Made by a program: the position numbers and the translations under genes. A DNA stretch of 64,000 nucleotides from Paraglaciecola arctica (lineage in GTDB: Bacteria; Pseudomonadota; Gammaproteobacteria; Enterobacterales; Alteromonadaceae). This document shows, piece by piece, positions 54,662-64,000 of the stretch. Below the pieces are notes generated by a model. It was not told the origin of the DNA. It was given only the letters and a program-made list of their open reading frames with translations, and made no database searches. Position 1 is the first letter of the stretch. Each line of letters opens with the position of its first letter. The DNA is taken from NCBI RefSeq assembly GCF_018861065.1, contig NZ_JAHKQO010000013.1:25236-89235 (forward strand). Direction: 5' to 3'.

Positions 54662-54976
54662 ATGGCTAATAAAATTCGTCGTGATGATGAAATCATCGTT
54701 TTGGCTGGTAAAGACAAAGGAAAACAAGGCAAAGTGCTTAAAGTTATTCCAGCGGCTAACCGTCTAATCGTTGAAGGTGTGAACATTATCAAGAAACACA
54801 CAAAGCCTAACCCTCAATTGGGTGAAGCGGGTGGTATTGTTGAGAAAGAAGCATCGATTCACGTATCAAATGTAGCGATCTACAACTCGAAAACGGGTAA
54901 AGCAGATCGTGTGGGTTTCCGTCTTGAAGGTGAGAAGAAAGTACGTTTCTTCAAATCAGACGGCGAACTAGTTTAA
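54662..54976 (+). CDS. rplX: Ribosomal protein L24
   Basis: 104 residues, an assembly-initiator protein of the large subunit. The KOW motif is [22 protein letters not shown], then [28 protein letters not shown]. Starts 11 bases after rplN with AAGGAGTCACGAT before the ATG. Confidence 0.97.
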   Translation: MANKIRRDDEIIVLAGKDKGKQGKVLKVIPAANRLIVEGVNIIKKHTKPNPQLGEAGGIVEKEASIHVSNVAIYNSKTGKADRVGFRLEGEKKVRFFKSDGELV

Positions 54977-54992
54977 AAAATTGGAGAGTACG

Positions 54993-55532
54993 ATGGCGAA
55001 ACTGCATGATTACTATAAAGACACAGTTGTAGCGGAACTTGCTAAGCAGTTCAACTACAAAAGCGTCATGCAAGTCCCTCGGATTGATAAAATCACTCTA
55101 AACATGGGTTTAGGTGAAGCGGTAGCGGACAAGAAGGTATTGGAAAATGCCACGGCTGACATGCAAGCAATTGCTGGTCAAAAGCCTATTGTTACTGTTG
55201 CTCGCAAATCTGTAGCGGGTTTTAAAATCCGTGAAGGTTATCCGATTGGCTGTAAAGTAACCCTACGTGGTGAACGTATGTGGGAATTCTTTGAACGTTT
55301 AGTGTCAATAGCAATTCCTCGTATCCGCGATTTCCGTGGCTTAAATCCTAAGTCATTCGATGGTCGTGGTAACTATAGCATGGGCGTTCGTGAGCAAATT
55401 ATCTTCCCTGAAATCGACTTCGATAAAGTGGACAAGATACGCGGTATGGATATTACTATCACTACCAGCGCACAAACCGATGCGGAAGCACACGCTTTAT
55501 TAAGCGCGTTTAACTTCCCGTTTAAAAAGTAA
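54993..55532 (+). CDS. rplE: Ribosomal protein L5
   Basis: 179 residues, binds 5S rRNA in the central protuberance. [20 protein letters not shown], then [18 protein letters not shown] and [18 protein letters not shown] 54993 with GGAGAG upstream is preferred over an in-frame ATG 12 bases earlier. In Escherichia the start of rplE is where S8 represses the spc operon; I did not identify the S8 hairpin here. Confidence 0.97.
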   Translation: MAKLHDYYKDTVVAELAKQFNYKSVMQVPRIDKITLNMGLGEAVADKKVLENATADMQAIAGQKPIVTVARKSVAGFKIREGYPIGCKVTLRGERMWEFFERLVSIAIPRIRDFRGLNPKSFDGRGNYSMGVREQIIFPEIDFDKVDKIRGMDITITTSAQTDAEAHALLSAFNFPFKK

Positions 55533-55543
55533 GGTGTAGGGTT

Positions 55544-55849
55544 ATGGCAAAAGAATCAATGAAAGCGCGCGAAGTAAAACGTGCGAAGCTAGTTGTTAAG
55601 TTCGCAGCAAAACGCGCAGCACTTAAAGCAACTATCAGCGATGTCAACTCTTCTGACGAAGAACGTTGGGACGCTGTTCTTAAGCTACAACAACTGCCAC
55701 GTGATTCATCTGTAAGTCGCAAGCGTAACCGCTGCAACATTACAGGTCGTCCACATGGTTTCCTACGCAAGTTTGGCATGAGTCGTATCAAGTTGCGTGA
55801 AGCAGCGATGCGCGGTGAAGTGCCTGGCTTGAAAAAAGCCAGTTGGTAA
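55544..55849 (+). CDS. rpsN: Ribosomal protein S14 (zinc-free form)
   Basis: 101 residues. [23 protein letters not shown], then [32 protein letters not shown]. The long form without the paired CxxC motifs of short S14, so no zinc site. It contacts 16S rRNA in the head of the small subunit. 11 bases after rplE. Confidence 0.97.
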   Translation: MAKESMKAREVKRAKLVVKFAAKRAALKATISDVNSSDEERWDAVLKLQQLPRDSSVSRKRNRCNITGRPHGFLRKFGMSRIKLREAAMRGEVPGLKKASW

Positions 55850-55861
55850 GGGGTAGCTAAT

Positions 55862-56254
55862 ATGAGTATGCAAGATCCTATCGCGGATATGTTTACCCGC
55901 GTACGTAATGGCCAGATGGCTAGCAAAGTTTCTGTAACTATGCCTTCATCTAAAGTGCGTGTTGCTATTGCAGCCGTTCTTAAAGAAGAAGGTTACGTTT
56001 CTGACTTTGCAGTGTCTGGTGACGTAAAGCCGGTATTAGAAGTAACGTTAAAGTACTTCGAAGGCAAAAAAGTAATCGAGAGCATTGAGCGCGTAAGTCG
56101 CCCTGGTCTGCGCATCTATAAGAAAAAAGATGAGTTGCCAAAAGTAATGGGTGGTTTAGGTGTAGCTATCGTGTCTACCTCTAAAGGTGTGATGACTGAC
56201 CGTGCAGCGCGTAAAGCGGGCATGGGTGGTGAGATCATCGGCTACGTAGCGTAA
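55862..56254 (+). CDS. rpsH: Ribosomal protein S8
   Basis: 130 residues, binds the central domain of 16S rRNA and in Escherichia represses the spc operon. [18 protein letters not shown] at the start and [26 protein letters not shown] at the end are typical. Confidence 0.97.
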   Translation: MSMQDPIADMFTRVRNGQMASKVSVTMPSSKVRVAIAAVLKEEGYVSDFAVSGDVKPVLEVTLKYFEGKKVIESIERVSRPGLRIYKKKDELPKVMGGLGVAIVSTSKGVMTDRAARKAGMGGEIIGYVA

Positions 56255-56264
56255 GGGGAATCAA

Positions 56265-56798
56265 ATGTCACGTATAGCAAAAGCTCCTGTTGATGTTTTG
56301 TCTGGTGTAGAAATTTCTATTGCCGGTCAAGAAATCACAGTTAAAGGTAAAAATGGCACACTTACTCGTGTGTTTAACGAAGCGGTTGAAGTCGTACAGG
56401 AAGAAAACCAATTAGTTGCTAAGCCTCGTGAAGGTGCAGTAAACGGTTGGGCTCAGGCTGGTACAGCTCGCTCTTTATTGAACAACATGATTGTTGGTGT
56501 TGCTGAAGGTTTTGAGAAAAAATTATTGTTGAATGGTGTTGGTTACCGTGCGCAAGCGCAAGGTAAAAAACTGAATTTAACTCTGGGTTTCTCACACCCT
56601 GTAGCATACGAAATGCCTGAAGGTATTTCTGTTGAAACTCCTAGTCAAACTGAAATCGTCGTTAAAGGCGTTGATAAGCAGTTGATAGGTCAGGTTGCAG
56701 CTAACATCCGCGCATACCGTCCGCCAGAGCCTTACAAAGGTAAAGGTGTTCGTTACGCTGATGAAGTTGTGCGTCGTAAAGAAGCTAAGAAGAAGTAA
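56265..56798 (+). CDS. rplF: Ribosomal protein L6
   Basis: 177 residues, near the factor-binding site of the large subunit. [19 protein letters not shown], then [29 protein letters not shown], and [26 protein letters not shown] at the end. Ten bases after rpsH. Confidence 0.97.
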   Translation: MSRIAKAPVDVLSGVEISIAGQEITVKGKNGTLTRVFNEAVEVVQEENQLVAKPREGAVNGWAQAGTARSLLNNMIVGVAEGFEKKLLLNGVGYRAQAQGKKLNLTLGFSHPVAYEMPEGISVETPSQTEIVVKGVDKQLIGQVAANIRAYRPPEPYKGKGVRYADEVVRRKEAKKK

Positions 56799-56810
56799 GG
56801 AGTTAGTACG

Positions 56811-57164
56811 ATGGATAAAAAATCAGCTCGTTTACGTCGCGCTACTCGTGCACGTAAAAAAATTAGTGAATTGGCCGCGCATCGCTTGGTTGTTAACCGC
56901 ACACCGCGTCACATCTATGCTCAGTTAATCGCTCCAAGTGGTTCTGAAGTATTGGCGTCGGCTTCAACAGTTGAAACTGAACTAGCTGGTAGCCTTAAAG
57001 GCACAGGTAATTCAGCGGCAGCAGCAGCTATTGGCAAAGCGATCGCAGAACGCGCTATTGAAAAAGGCATCAAATCCGTTGCTTTTGACCGTAGCGGATT
57101 CAAGTATCACGGTCGAGTTAAAGCATTAGCTGATGCAGCTCGCGAAGCTGGTCTTCAGTTCTAG
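56811..57164 (+). CDS. rplR: Ribosomal protein L18
   Basis: 117 residues, 5S rRNA-binding protein. [18 protein letters not shown], then [17 protein letters not shown] and [27 protein letters not shown]. The basic N-terminal arm contacts 5S rRNA. Confidence 0.97.
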   Translation: MDKKSARLRRATRARKKISELAAHRLVVNRTPRHIYAQLIAPSGSEVLASASTVETELAGSLKGTGNSAAAAAIGKAIAERAIEKGIKSVAFDRSGFKYHGRVKALADAAREAGLQF

Positions 57165-57173
57165 GAGTTAATT

Positions 57174-57677
57174 ATGGCTAAAGTAGAAGTTCAAAACGGT
57201 GGTGATCTGTTAGAAAAGCTAATTGCCGTCAACCGTGTATCTAAAGTAGTTAAGGGTGGTCGTATCTTTAGCTTTACTGCTTTGACAGTAGTAGGTGACG
57301 GAAATGGTCGTGTAGGTTTTGGATACGGTAAAGCACGTGAAGTGCCTGCTGCGATTCAAAAAGCTATGGAAAAAGCACGTCGCAATATTGTGACTGTTGA
57401 TCTTAATGGCAACACACTACAGCACCCAATAAAAGGTCGTCACTCAGGCTCTAAAGTTTACATGCAGCCAGCATCTGAAGGTACTGGTATTATCGCCGGT
57501 GGTGCGATGCGTGCAGTACTTGAAGTGTCGGGTGTACAAAACGTACTTTCAAAATGTTACGGATCTACCAATCCAATTAACGTTGTGCGTGCAACTATCA
57601 ATGCGTTGACAGAAATGAATTCGCCTGAATCAGTTGCTGCTAAACGTGGATTGTCTGTATCAGAAATTTTGGGGTAA
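57174..57677 (+). CDS. rpsE: Ribosomal protein S5
   Basis: 167 residues, translational-fidelity protein at the mRNA entry. [43 protein letters not shown] matches uS5, and the glycine-rich loop where spectinomycin-resistance changes occur in other species is intact. Confidence 0.97.
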   Translation: MAKVEVQNGGDLLEKLIAVNRVSKVVKGGRIFSFTALTVVGDGNGRVGFGYGKAREVPAAIQKAMEKARRNIVTVDLNGNTLQHPIKGRHSGSKVYMQPASEGTGIIAGGAMRAVLEVSGVQNVLSKCYGSTNPINVVRATINALTEMNSPESVAAKRGLSVSEILG

Positions 57678-57683
57678 ATGAAC

Positions 57684-57866
57684 ATGGCAAAGATGATTAA
57701 AGTAAAGCAAACAAAAAGCTCTATCGGTCGTCTACCTAAACATAAAGCAACGCTTACAGGTTTAGGTCTACGCAAAATCGGTCATGTTCGTGAATTAGAA
57801 GATACCCCTTCTGTCCGTGGCATGATCAACCGTGTATTTTACATGGTTGAAGTAGTGGAGGAGTAA
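57684..57866 (+). CDS. rpmD: Ribosomal protein L30
   Basis: 60 residues. [34 protein letters not shown] matches Escherichia L30. ATG 57684 is chosen over ATG 57678 because the protein then begins exactly as its relatives and GGGGTAA has better spacing. Confidence 0.96.
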   Translation: MAKMIKVKQTKSSIGRLPKHKATLTGLGLRKIGHVRELEDTPSVRGMINRVFYMVEVVEE

Positions 57867-57869
57867 TAT

Positions 57870-58304
57870 ATGTATTTAAATACTTTGGCTCCTGCACCTG
57901 GAGCAAAAAATTCTGGTAAACGTGTGGGCCGTGGTATGGGCTCTGGTCTTGGAAAAACTGGTGGCCGTGGTCACAAAGGTCAAAAGTCTCGCTCAGGCGG
58001 TTCTGTAAAACCTGGTTTTGAAGGCGGGCAAATGCCAATCCAACGTCGACTTCCTAAGTTCGGTTTCACTTCTCGTAAATCTATGGTTTCTGACCAAGTT
58101 ACGTTAAGCGAAATTGCAAAGGTAGAAGGCGATGTGGTTTCACTTGAAACTTTGAAAGCAGCAGGTCTAGTTAAAAAAGAAATGTTGTTTGTTAAAGTAA
58201 TGAAAAGTGGCGAAATCTCACGTGCCGTAACGGTTAGTGGTTTAAAGGTATCAAAAGGCGCTCTTGAGTCAATCAAGGCAGCTGGCGGTAAAGTAGAGGA
58301 ATAG
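57870..58304 (+). CDS. rplO: Ribosomal protein L15
   Basis: 144 residues, late-assembly protein of the large subunit. [41 protein letters not shown] has the flexible glycine-rich N-terminus, then [18 protein letters not shown]. Three bases separate it from rpmD. Confidence 0.97.
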   Translation: MYLNTLAPAPGAKNSGKRVGRGMGSGLGKTGGRGHKGQKSRSGGSVKPGFEGGQMPIQRRLPKFGFTSRKSMVSDQVTLSEIAKVEGDVVSLETLKAAGLVKKEMLFVKVMKSGEISRAVTVSGLKVSKGALESIKAAGGKVEE

Positions 58305-58309
58305 GCTAG

Positions 58310-59629
58310 ATGGCTAAACCAGGACAGGATTCAAGCGCCAAAGGCGGCTTGAGCGAGCTTAAATCAAGATTGTTGTTCGTACTTGGTGCGATCATAGTAT
58401 TTAGGTTGGGTTCTTACGTACCTATTCCTGGTATTGACGCTGCGGTGTTAGCTCAGTTATTCGAGCAACAGAAAGGTACAATCGTAGAAATGTTTAACAT
58501 GTTCTCCGGTGGTGCTCTTGAACGCGCGTCAGTTCTAGCCCTAGGCATCATGCCTTATATCACAGCTTCAATTATTATTCAGTTGATGTCTCATATGCAT
58601 CCACCGATGATGGAGCTGAAAAAGGAAGGCGAAGCCGGACGTCGTAAAATTAGTCAATACACACGTTATTTCACGTTGGTGTTGGCTTCTTTCCAAGCAG
58701 TTGGAATTGCGACTAATTTGCCAAACCTTATACAAGGTTTGGTAATTAACCCTGGTTTTGGTTTTTACTTTACAGCATGGATTAGCTTAGTCACGGGAAC
58801 TATGTTCCTTATGTGGTTAGGCGAACAAATTACAGAGAGGGGTATTGGTAACGGTATCTCTATTCTGATTTTTGCCGGTATTGTTTCTGGTTTGCCATCA
58901 GCATTAGGTAATGTTGCTGAGCAAGCAAGACAAGGTGAACTGAACTTATTGTTCTTGATGTTAGTAGGCGTAATAATTATTGCTGTTACTTACTTTGTGG
59001 TGTTTGTAGAGCGTGGTCAACGACGAATTGTTGTTAATTATGCTAAGCGTCAACAAGGTCGTAAGGTTTTTGCTGCACAAAGCACGCATTTACCTTTAAA
59101 AGTGAACATGGCTGGTGTTATTCCACCTATCTTTGCATCAAGTATTATTTTGTTTCCGGGCACTATTGCAAATTGGTTTGGTCAGAATGAGTCGTTGTCT
59201 TGGTTACAAGATGTCGCTCTGCAGTTGTCTCCTGGACAACCTTTGTATGTGATGTTGTACGCTGCGACGATTATTTTCTTTTGTTTCTTCTATACTGCGT
59301 TGGTCTTTAATCCGCGCGAAACAGCAGATAACTTAAAGAAATCCGGAGCATTTGTTCCAGGTATTCGTCCAGGTGAACAAACATCAAAATATGTTGATAA
59401 AGTGATGACACGCCTAACTTTGGCTGGTGCACTTTACATAACCTTTATATGTTTAGTGCCTGAGTTCATGTTAATCGCTTGGAACGTTCCGTTCTATTTC
59501 GGCGGTACATCACTACTGATTATGGTAGTGGTAATCATGGATTTCATGGCGCAGGTGCAGACCCATTTGATGTCTAATCAATATGAGTCTGTTCTTAAAA
59601 AAGCTAATCTTAAAGGCTACGGTCGTTAG
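58310..59629 (+). CDS. secY: Protein translocase subunit SecY
   Basis: 439 residues, channel of the Sec translocon with ten membrane helices. [41 protein letters not shown], the cytoplasmic loop [37 protein letters not shown] and the [18 protein letters not shown] loop that contacts SecA are all present. It lies inside the spc operon, five bases after rplO. Confidence 0.97.
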   Translation: MAKPGQDSSAKGGLSELKSRLLFVLGAIIVFRLGSYVPIPGIDAAVLAQLFEQQKGTIVEMFNMFSGGALERASVLALGIMPYITASIIIQLMSHMHPPMMELKKEGEAGRRKISQYTRYFTLVLASFQAVGIATNLPNLIQGLVINPGFGFYFTAWISLVTGTMFLMWLGEQITERGIGNGISILIFAGIVSGLPSALGNVAEQARQGELNLLFLMLVGVIIIAVTYFVVFVERGQRRIVVNYAKRQQGRKVFAAQSTHLPLKVNMAGVIPPIFASSIILFPGTIANWFGQNESLSWLQDVALQLSPGQPLYVMLYAATIIFFCFFYTALVFNPRETADNLKKSGAFVPGIRPGEQTSKYVDKVMTRLTLAGALYITFICLVPEFMLIAWNVPFYFGGTSLLIMVVVIMDFMAQVQTHLMSNQYESVLKKANLKGYGR

Positions 59630-59666
59630 ACCTAGTCGATAAGTTAGCGATTTACGGAGTGATGAA

Positions 59667-59783
59667 ATGAAAGTTCGTGCATCCGTCAAGCGGATTTGCC
59701 GTAACTGTAAAGTCGTTAAGCGCAACGGTGTTGTGCGTGTGATTTGCAGTTCTGACCTTAAGCATAAGCAAAGGCAAGGTTAA
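59667..59783 (+). CDS. rpmJ: Ribosomal protein L36
   Basis: 38 residues: [20 protein letters not shown], ending [11 protein letters not shown]. The zinc ribbon uses Cys11, Cys14, Cys27 and His33, all present, so this is the zinc-binding form. GGAGTGATGAA precedes the ATG. It closes the spc part of the operon, 37 bases after secY. Confidence 0.96.
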   Translation: MKVRASVKRICRNCKVVKRNGVVRVICSSDLKHKQRQG

Positions 59784-59789
59784 TCGACT

Positions 59790-59827
59790 GGATTGGGGGT
59801 CGTCTAGATACTCTAGCGCCTCAATCC
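59790..59827 (+). promoter_or_regulatory. Hairpin in the rpmJ-rpsM gap
   Basis: GGATTGGGG (59790-59798) pairs with CCTCAATCC (59819-59827) with one mismatched position; an inner CTAGA/CTAG pairing is also possible. It lies in the 124-base gap before rpsM, the largest gap in the ribosomal cluster. In Escherichia this gap contains the end of spc and the S4-binding leader of the alpha operon. Which role applies here is not decided. Confidence 0.4.
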
Positions 59828-59907
59828 TTAATTGCAATTTAGTCGTTGGGTAAGTATCCTATCGGGCTTTTTAGGCTGATGACTATTAATTATAAGGAGT
59901 ACTGTTA

Positions 59908-60264
59908 ATGGCCCGTATCGCTGGCATTAACATCCCTGAGCACAAACACACAGTAATTGCTTTATCAGCAATCTATGGTGTTGGCTCTACACGTGCGAAA
60001 AGCATTTGTGTAGCAGCTGGTGTTGCAGAGACAACCAAGATCAAAGATCTTGATGAAGAACAGATTGATAAGCTTCGTGATGAAGTTGCTAAGTTCACAG
60101 TTGAAGGTGACCTTCGCCGTGAAGTATCAATGAGTATTAAACGTTTGATGGACTTAGGTTGCTTCCGTGGTATTCGCCACCGTCGTAGTCTTCCTCTACG
60201 TGGTCAGCGCACTAAAACTAATGCGCGTACCCGTAAAGGTCCTCGCAAAGCAATAAAACGATAA
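59908..60264 (+). CDS. rpsM: Ribosomal protein S13
   Basis: 118 residues, head of the small subunit, contacts the P-site t[29 protein letters not shown], then [27 protein letters not shown]. First gene of the alpha operon; AAGGAG precedes the ATG. Confidence 0.97.
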   Translation: MARIAGINIPEHKHTVIALSAIYGVGSTRAKSICVAAGVAETTKIKDLDEEQIDKLRDEVAKFTVEGDLRREVSMSIKRLMDLGCFRGIRHRRSLPLRGQRTKTNARTRKGPRKAIKR

Positions 60265-60276
60265 GCGGGGGATATT

Positions 60277-60666
60277 ATGGCTAAAGCACCAACCAAAACG
60301 CGTAAGCGCGTAAAACGTCAAGTTGCTGATGGTATGGCTCATATTCATGCCTCTTTCAACAACACAATAGTGACTATTACTGACCGTCAGGGCAACGCTC
60401 TGTCATGGGCAACATCAGGTGGTTCTGGTTTCCGTGGTTCACGTAAATCTACCCCTTTTGCTGCGCAAGTAGCTGCTGAACGCGCTGGAATAGCCGCTCA
60501 GGATTACGGTTTGAAAAACATAGAAGTGTTCGTTAAGGGCCCAGGTCCAGGTCGTGAATCTGCGATCCGAGCTTTGAACGCTGCTGGTTATAAAATCACT
60601 AATATTACCGATGTGACACCTATACCTCACAACGGTTGTCGTCCACCGAAAAAACGTCGCGTTTAA
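60277..60666 (+). CDS. rpsK: Ribosomal protein S11
   Basis: 129 residues, platform of the small subunit at the mRNA exit. [49 protein letters not shown] and the C-terminal [20 protein letters not shown] are family hallmarks. Confidence 0.97.
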   Translation: MAKAPTKTRKRVKRQVADGMAHIHASFNNTIVTITDRQGNALSWATSGGSGFRGSRKSTPFAAQVAAERAGIAAQDYGLKNIEVFVKGPGPGRESAIRALNAAGYKITNITDVTPIPHNGCRPPKKRRV

Positions 60667-60690
60667 TCGACGGACAGTTGGAGAAAGATC

Positions 60691-61311
60691 ATGGCAAGAT
60701 ATTTGGGTCCAAAACTCAAACTTAGCCGTCGCGAAGGAACAGATTTATTCCTTAAAAGCGGCGTTCGAGCAATCGAATCGAAATGTAAAATTGATACCGC
60801 ACCTGGTCAACATGGCGCCCGTCGTGGCCGTTTGTCTGATTACGGTGTTCAGTTACGTGAAAAGCAAAAAGTACGTCGTATGTACGGTGTATTGGAAAAG
60901 CAATTCCGTAACTATTATAAAGAAGCAGCACGCTTAAAAGGCAACACAGGTGAAAACTTGTTACAGCTTTTAGAGCAGCGTCTAGACAATGTAGTATACC
61001 GTATTGGATTTGCTAGTACTCGTGCAGAAGCACGTCAATTGGTAAGCCATAAAGCCATTTTGGTTAACGGTAAAGTTGTTAACGTTCCTTCTTTTAACGT
61101 TTCTGCTGATGATGTTGTTTCAGTTCGTGAGAAAGCGAAAAAGCAAGCACGTATTGTTGCTGCATTGGAACTAGCAGATCAGAGAGAAAAACCAACTTGG
61201 ATTGAAGTAGACAACAAAAAGATGGAAGGCACATTTAAACGTGTTCCTGAAAGAACTGATTTGTCTGCAGATATTAACGAACAGTTGATCGTCGAACTTT
61301 ACTCTAAGTAA
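60691..61311 (+). CDS. rpsD: Ribosomal protein S4
   Basis: 206 residues, primary 16S rRNA-binding assembly protein and, in Escherichia, repressor of the alpha operon. [35 protein letters not shown] and the S4 RNA-binding domain [32 protein letters not shown] are intact. Confidence 0.97.
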   Translation: MARYLGPKLKLSRREGTDLFLKSGVRAIESKCKIDTAPGQHGARRGRLSDYGVQLREKQKVRRMYGVLEKQFRNYYKEAARLKGNTGENLLQLLEQRLDNVVYRIGFASTRAEARQLVSHKAILVNGKVVNVPSFNVSADDVVSVREKAKKQARIVAALELADQREKPTWIEVDNKKMEGTFKRVPERTDLSADINEQLIVELYSK

Positions 61312-61333
61312 AGCTTAAAGAAGAGAGGAAACA

Positions 61334-62323
61334 ATGTCGGGTTCTGTAACTGAATTCTTAAAACCAAGATTAGTTGAAATTGATAACGTCTCGTCAACTC
61401 GCGCAAAGGTCACACTTGAACCTTTAGAACGTGGGTTTGGCCATACGCTAGGTAACGCGTTGCGTCGCATCTTATTGTCTTCAATGCCAGGATGTGCTGT
61501 AACAGAAGTTGAAATCGATGGTGTATTGCATGAATACAGCACCAAAGAAGGCGTTCAGGAAGATGTTATTGAGATATTGCTTAACCTTAAAGGTTTAGCC
61601 GTGCGTCTTGAAGGCAAAACTGAAGCAACACTAACTTTAGTGAAATCCGGTGCGGGCCCAGTATTAGCTGGTGATATCCAGCATGATGGCGATGTGGAAA
61701 TTGTTAACCCTGACCATGTGGTTTGTACTTTAACTGGCGAAGCTGAACTTAGCATGCGTATTAAAGTGGAAATGGGTCGAGGTTATGTTCCTGCATCAAC
61801 TCGTCGCTCTTCAGAAGAAGATGATCGTCCTATTGGTCGTTTATTAGTGGATGCTTCATACAGCCCTGTTGATCGTATATCTTACAATGTTGAGTCTGCT
61901 CGAGTTGAGCAACGAACTGACCTTGATAAGTTGATCATCGATATGGAAACAAATGGCACAATTGATCCAGAAGAAGCAATTCGTCGCGCAGCTACTATTT
62001 TAGCTGAGCAGTTAGACGCGTTTGTGGAACTGCGTGATATTTCTGAGCCAGTTGAAAAAGAAGAGAAACCGGAATTTGATCCGATTTTACTTCGCCCTGT
62101 TGATGACCTTGAGCTAACTGTACGTTCAGCTAACTGTTTGAAAGCCGAAGCCATTCAATATATTGGTGACCTAGTACAACGCACCGAAGTAGAGTTATTA
62201 AAAACTCCTAACTTAGGTAAAAAATCTCTTACAGAGATTAAAGATGTGCTAGCTTCTCGTGGACTGTCTCTAGGCATGCGTCTAGAAAACTGGCCACCAG
62301 AGTCAATCGCTGAAAAAGATTAA
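61334..62323 (+). CDS. rpoA: RNA polymerase alpha subunit
   Basis: 329 residues. The N-terminal dimerisation domain ([31 protein letters not shown]) and a linker are followed by the C-terminal domain ([40 protein letters not shown]) that binds UP elements and activators. AGAGAGGAAACA precedes the ATG. Confidence 0.98.
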   Translation: MSGSVTEFLKPRLVEIDNVSSTRAKVTLEPLERGFGHTLGNALRRILLSSMPGCAVTEVEIDGVLHEYSTKEGVQEDVIEILLNLKGLAVRLEGKTEATLTLVKSGAGPVLAGDIQHDGDVEIVNPDHVVCTLTGEAELSMRIKVEMGRGYVPASTRRSSEEDDRPIGRLLVDASYSPVDRISYNVESARVEQRTDLDKLIIDMETNGTIDPEEAIRRAATILAEQLDAFVELRDISEPVEKEEKPEFDPILLRPVDDLELTVRSANCLKAEAIQYIGDLVQRTEVELLKTPNLGKKSLTEIKDVLASRGLSLGMRLENWPPESIAEKD

Positions 62324-62362
62324 TTAGGTTTTCGAACCTGATTTGTAAAGAAGGATAAAACT

Positions 62363-62764
62363 ATGCGCCATCGTAAAAGTGGTCGTCAGTTAAATCGTAA
62401 CAGCAGTCATCGTCAAGCTATGTTTAAAAACATGGCTGGTTCTTTGGTAAAACATGAGTTGATTAAAACTACTCTACCAAAGGCGAAAGAATTGCGTCGC
62501 GTAATTGAACCTCTAATCACACTTGCTAAGCAAGACAGTGTAGCTAATCGCCGTTTGGCAATGGCTCGTACTGGTGATAAAGAAGTTGTTGGTAAATTGT
62601 TCAACGAACTTGGACCTCGCTATGAAGAGCGTCCAGGCGGCTATATCCGCATATTAAAATGTGGATTCCGTACTGGTGATAAAGCACCTATGGCCTACGT
62701 TGAATTGGTTGATCGCCCTGAAGTTGAAGCAGTCGAAGAGATTGAAGAGACAGAAGCGGAATAA
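62363..62764 (+). CDS. rplQ: Ribosomal protein L17
   Basis: 133 residues. [25 protein letters not shown], then [17 protein letters not shown] and [22 protein letters not shown]; the acidic tail ([14 protein letters not shown]) is typical. Last gene of the alpha operon, followed by a strong terminator. Confidence 0.97.
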   Translation: MRHRKSGRQLNRNSSHRQAMFKNMAGSLVKHELIKTTLPKAKELRRVIEPLITLAKQDSVANRRLAMARTGDKEVVGKLFNELGPRYEERPGGYIRILKCGFRTGDKAPMAYVELVDRPEVEAVEEIEETEAE

Positions 62765-62780
62765 ACAACCGTGCTCAATT

Positions 62781-62816
62781 AAAAAAGCCAGACATTAGTC
62801 TGGCTTTTTTATTTTT
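62781..62816 (+). terminator. Intrinsic terminator of the alpha operon
   Basis: AAAAAAGCCAGAC, loop ATTA, GTCTGGCTTTTTT, then ATTTTT, 17 bases after the rplQ stop. A-rich on the left side, so it can also terminate the convergent minus-strand gene. Confidence 0.95.
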
Positions 62817-62825
62817 AAAGCAAAA

Positions 62826-63608
62826 TTACTCTTTATTTTCAAGCGCTTGAGAAAGCTCTTCCGTAGTGGCTCCACCATTAATTGCGTACGTTTCTAAGTC
62901 TTCTACTTTGACACCTGAGTTTTGTGCAGTTTCGATTATTTTTCTTATTTGCTCTCGTTCTGAACTTGATTCTCGGACCGCTGTAGTTATAACGGTTTCA
63001 GCATCGTTGGGAAATACCGCTAGTAGTGCTTCGACTACATACTCACCAACAAGAGGGACTGCTCCTATTGCAGATTGTAATATTTCTACGATTTTGCTTG
63101 GATGTGCTTTCGCCAGTGATTGTACAATGTAGTCTGCAGAGTCAGGCTCAGTAATCACAGCAATCCTGACGATTTCATTTAATTCTTCAGGCGTTGAATG
63201 GGCGGCGGCTGTCACTACAAAATCTACATAACTCGGATCAGCATTAATGGCTGTTTCCACTATGCTCGTACAACTACTTATTCCTTTATTTAGCGCGAGG
63301 GTTACCACCTCTTCAGCTAAGGTCGGCTGTGCAGATATTGCTGCGTGAATTATTTCTTTATATTTTTGTGGGTATAAATCTAGTGCGGTATCTACAATTG
63401 ACGCTGCCTTTTGCGGATAGTGGCCCACTATGGCTTTAATAGCTCTACCAATTGTTACATTTTGTTCTACTTGTACTTGAAGAAACCTTTCATTCACTTC
63501 ATTTGGAATGTTTGCTGATTGCTTTACATTTGTATTGGTACTAGCTGAAGCACTGTCTATAAGAACCAATGAACTAAGTGAAAACGCTAACCCAATAATA
63601 TTTCTCAT
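62826..63608 (-). CDS. Secreted protein built of ten 15-residue repeats
   Basis: A 260-residue protein. The signal peptide is at residues 1-23 (LAFSLSSLVLIDSASAS). From residue 61 to 210 the sequence is ten consecutive 15-residue units of the form xxxxPxxxxxIVxxA, such as ADPSYVDFVVTAAAH and TEPDSADYIVQSLAK when cut two residues before the proline. Proline falls at 65, 80, 95, 125, 140, 155, 170, 185 and 200; unit four has Ile110 instead. Alanine falls at 75, 90, 105, 120, 135, 150, 180 and 210. Each unit probably makes one helix and a turn. I do not recognise the family. An in-frame ATG five codons upstream (63623) is an alternative start. Confidence 0.65.
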   Translation of the reverse strand: MRNIIGLAFSLSSLVLIDSASASTNTNVKQSANIPNEVNERFLQVQVEQNVTIGRAIKAIVGHYPQKAASIVDTALDLYPQKYKEIIHAAISAQPTLAEEVVTLALNKGISSCTSIVETAINADPSYVDFVVTAAAHSTPEELNEIVRIAVITEPDSADYIVQSLAKAHPSKIVEILQSAIGAVPLVGEYVVEALLAVFPNDAETVITTAVRESSSEREQIRKIIETAQNSGVKVEDLETYAINGGATTEELSQALENKE

Positions 63609-63770
63609 CTCTATTACGCCCATCTTTACAACACCATAAGTTTGCTAAGCAATAATGTATGACACCACTGCGAATATATAATTCAATCTAACATAATTGA
63701 ATGCACTTTAAGCATCTAGGCGCAAAAATAGTCAGTTAATACAAAAAAACAATTAATTTTAAAAAAAAGG

Positions 63771-63798
63771 TTGCATAGGAATGTGTTGTCTCTATAAT
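63771..63798 (+). promoter_or_regulatory. Stable-RNA promoter P1
   Basis: TTGCAT (63771-63776), 16-base spacer, TATAAT (63793-63798), followed by GCGCCCTCGC, a GC-rich discriminator of the kind found at growth-rate-controlled rRNA and tRNA promoters. The upstream DNA is an A/T run (AATTAATTTTAAAAAAAA) that would act as an UP element. Confidence 0.75.
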
Positions 63799-63932
63799 GC
63801 GCCCTCGCTTCAAGGGAGACCACTTAGGACTCTCGCAACGAGTTAGAAATTCTGACAAGTTGCTAATTAGCCAAGGCTATGTTTGATGCGGGATGCAGCG
63901 AGATTTATTTTGAAATTATTTTAAATAAATTG

Positions 63933-63960
63933 TTGACATCAAATGGAGATAGCGTAATAT
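63933..63960 (+). promoter_or_regulatory. Stable-RNA promoter P2
   Basis: TTGACA (63933-63938), 16-base spacer, TAATAT (63955-63960), followed by GCGCCTCCCGC. AATTATTTTAAATAAATTG lies just upstream (UP element). The initiation region is a near repeat of P1: GCGCC, CGCTT and a short inverted pair CCTC...GAGG. Confidence 0.78.
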
Positions 63961-64000
63961 GCGCCTCCCGCTTAAGAGGGTCTACGGACAACATCTTAAG

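Larger units (their letters stand above)
63609..64000. other. Control region of a stable-RNA operon beyond the window edge
   Basis: No ORF is supported in this 392-base stretch. It contains two strong tandem promoters (separate entries) reading rightwards, and a 130-base segment between them without a visible rRNA or tRNA gene. The mature RNA must begin after position 64000. Confidence 0.65.

Noticed and set aside
63799..63932. A tRNA or 5S gene between the two stable-RNA promoters
   Set aside because: No cloverleaf, CCA end or T-loop GTTCGA pattern could be read in this 134-base stretch.

Overview
The window reads as chromosomal DNA of a marine gammaproteobacterium of the Alteromonadales, most likely an Alteromonadaceae member of the Glaciecola/Paraglaciecola/Alteromonas type. 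This rests on AT-leaning coding sequence, a HexR-linked Entner-Doudoroff cluster, an argCBFGHA operon with divergent argE, a bacterial phosphorylase-kinase-alpha-like protein, a PEP-CTERM-type protein, and Escherichia/Vibrio-like versions of Fre, PldB, RNase R and the ribosomal proteins. The assignment is by family resemblance only; no database was searched.

Layout. 1-2.7 kb: end of a heme-uptake operon (periplasmic binding protein, permease, ATPase, HugZ-like heme-utilisation protein). 2.8-4.7 kb: PhzF-like enzyme and small secreted or membrane proteins. 5.0-8.4 kb: an accessory island with a DUF262/DUF1524 nuclease-like protein bracketed by a 10-bp inverted repeat, followed by a REP-associated tyrosine transposase with two different short repeat families on its two sides. 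8.4-11.2 kb: NAD(P)-binding protein, MAPEG protein and saccharopine-dehydrogenase-like protein. 11.4-19.9 kb: pykA and hexR on the minus strand, divergent from zwf-pgl-edd-glk-eda, with HexR-type operators in both control regions. 20-29.2 kb: cyclophilin, a hairpin MITE-like repeat, argCBFGHA (minus) and argE (plus), sharing an ArgR-type operator and carrying a possible attenuator upstream of argC.

29.3-37 kb: mgsA, a 1062-aa GH15/phosphorylase-kinase-like protein, a PEP-CTERM-type protein, a Tat-exported PhoX-like protein and tatABC. 37-43.4 kb: a Spy/CpxP-like chaperone divergent from a CpxRA-type two-component system, then a CBS protein, pldB and a GAF histidine kinase. 43.5-54 kb: trmL, fre, a TIGR02647 protein, a Sel1 protein, rnr-rlmB, a LysR regulator, an acyl-CoA synthetase, and a lipoprotein gene preceded by four phased GTAAA CpxR-type half sites. 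54.3-62.8 kb: the spc and alpha ribosomal operons (rplN to rplQ, including secY and rpoA) without the S10 operon in front. 62.8-64 kb: a secreted protein made of ten exact 15-residue repeats, then two strong tandem stable-RNA promoters reading out of the window.

The observations most worth following are the candidate arginine attenuator (short ORF ending Arg-Arg-stop, then an intrinsic terminator, between an ArgR-type operator and argC), the 15-residue-repeat protein, the near-identical CpxR-type operator shared by the Spy-like and lipoprotein genes, and the DUF262 island with its RAYT repeats.
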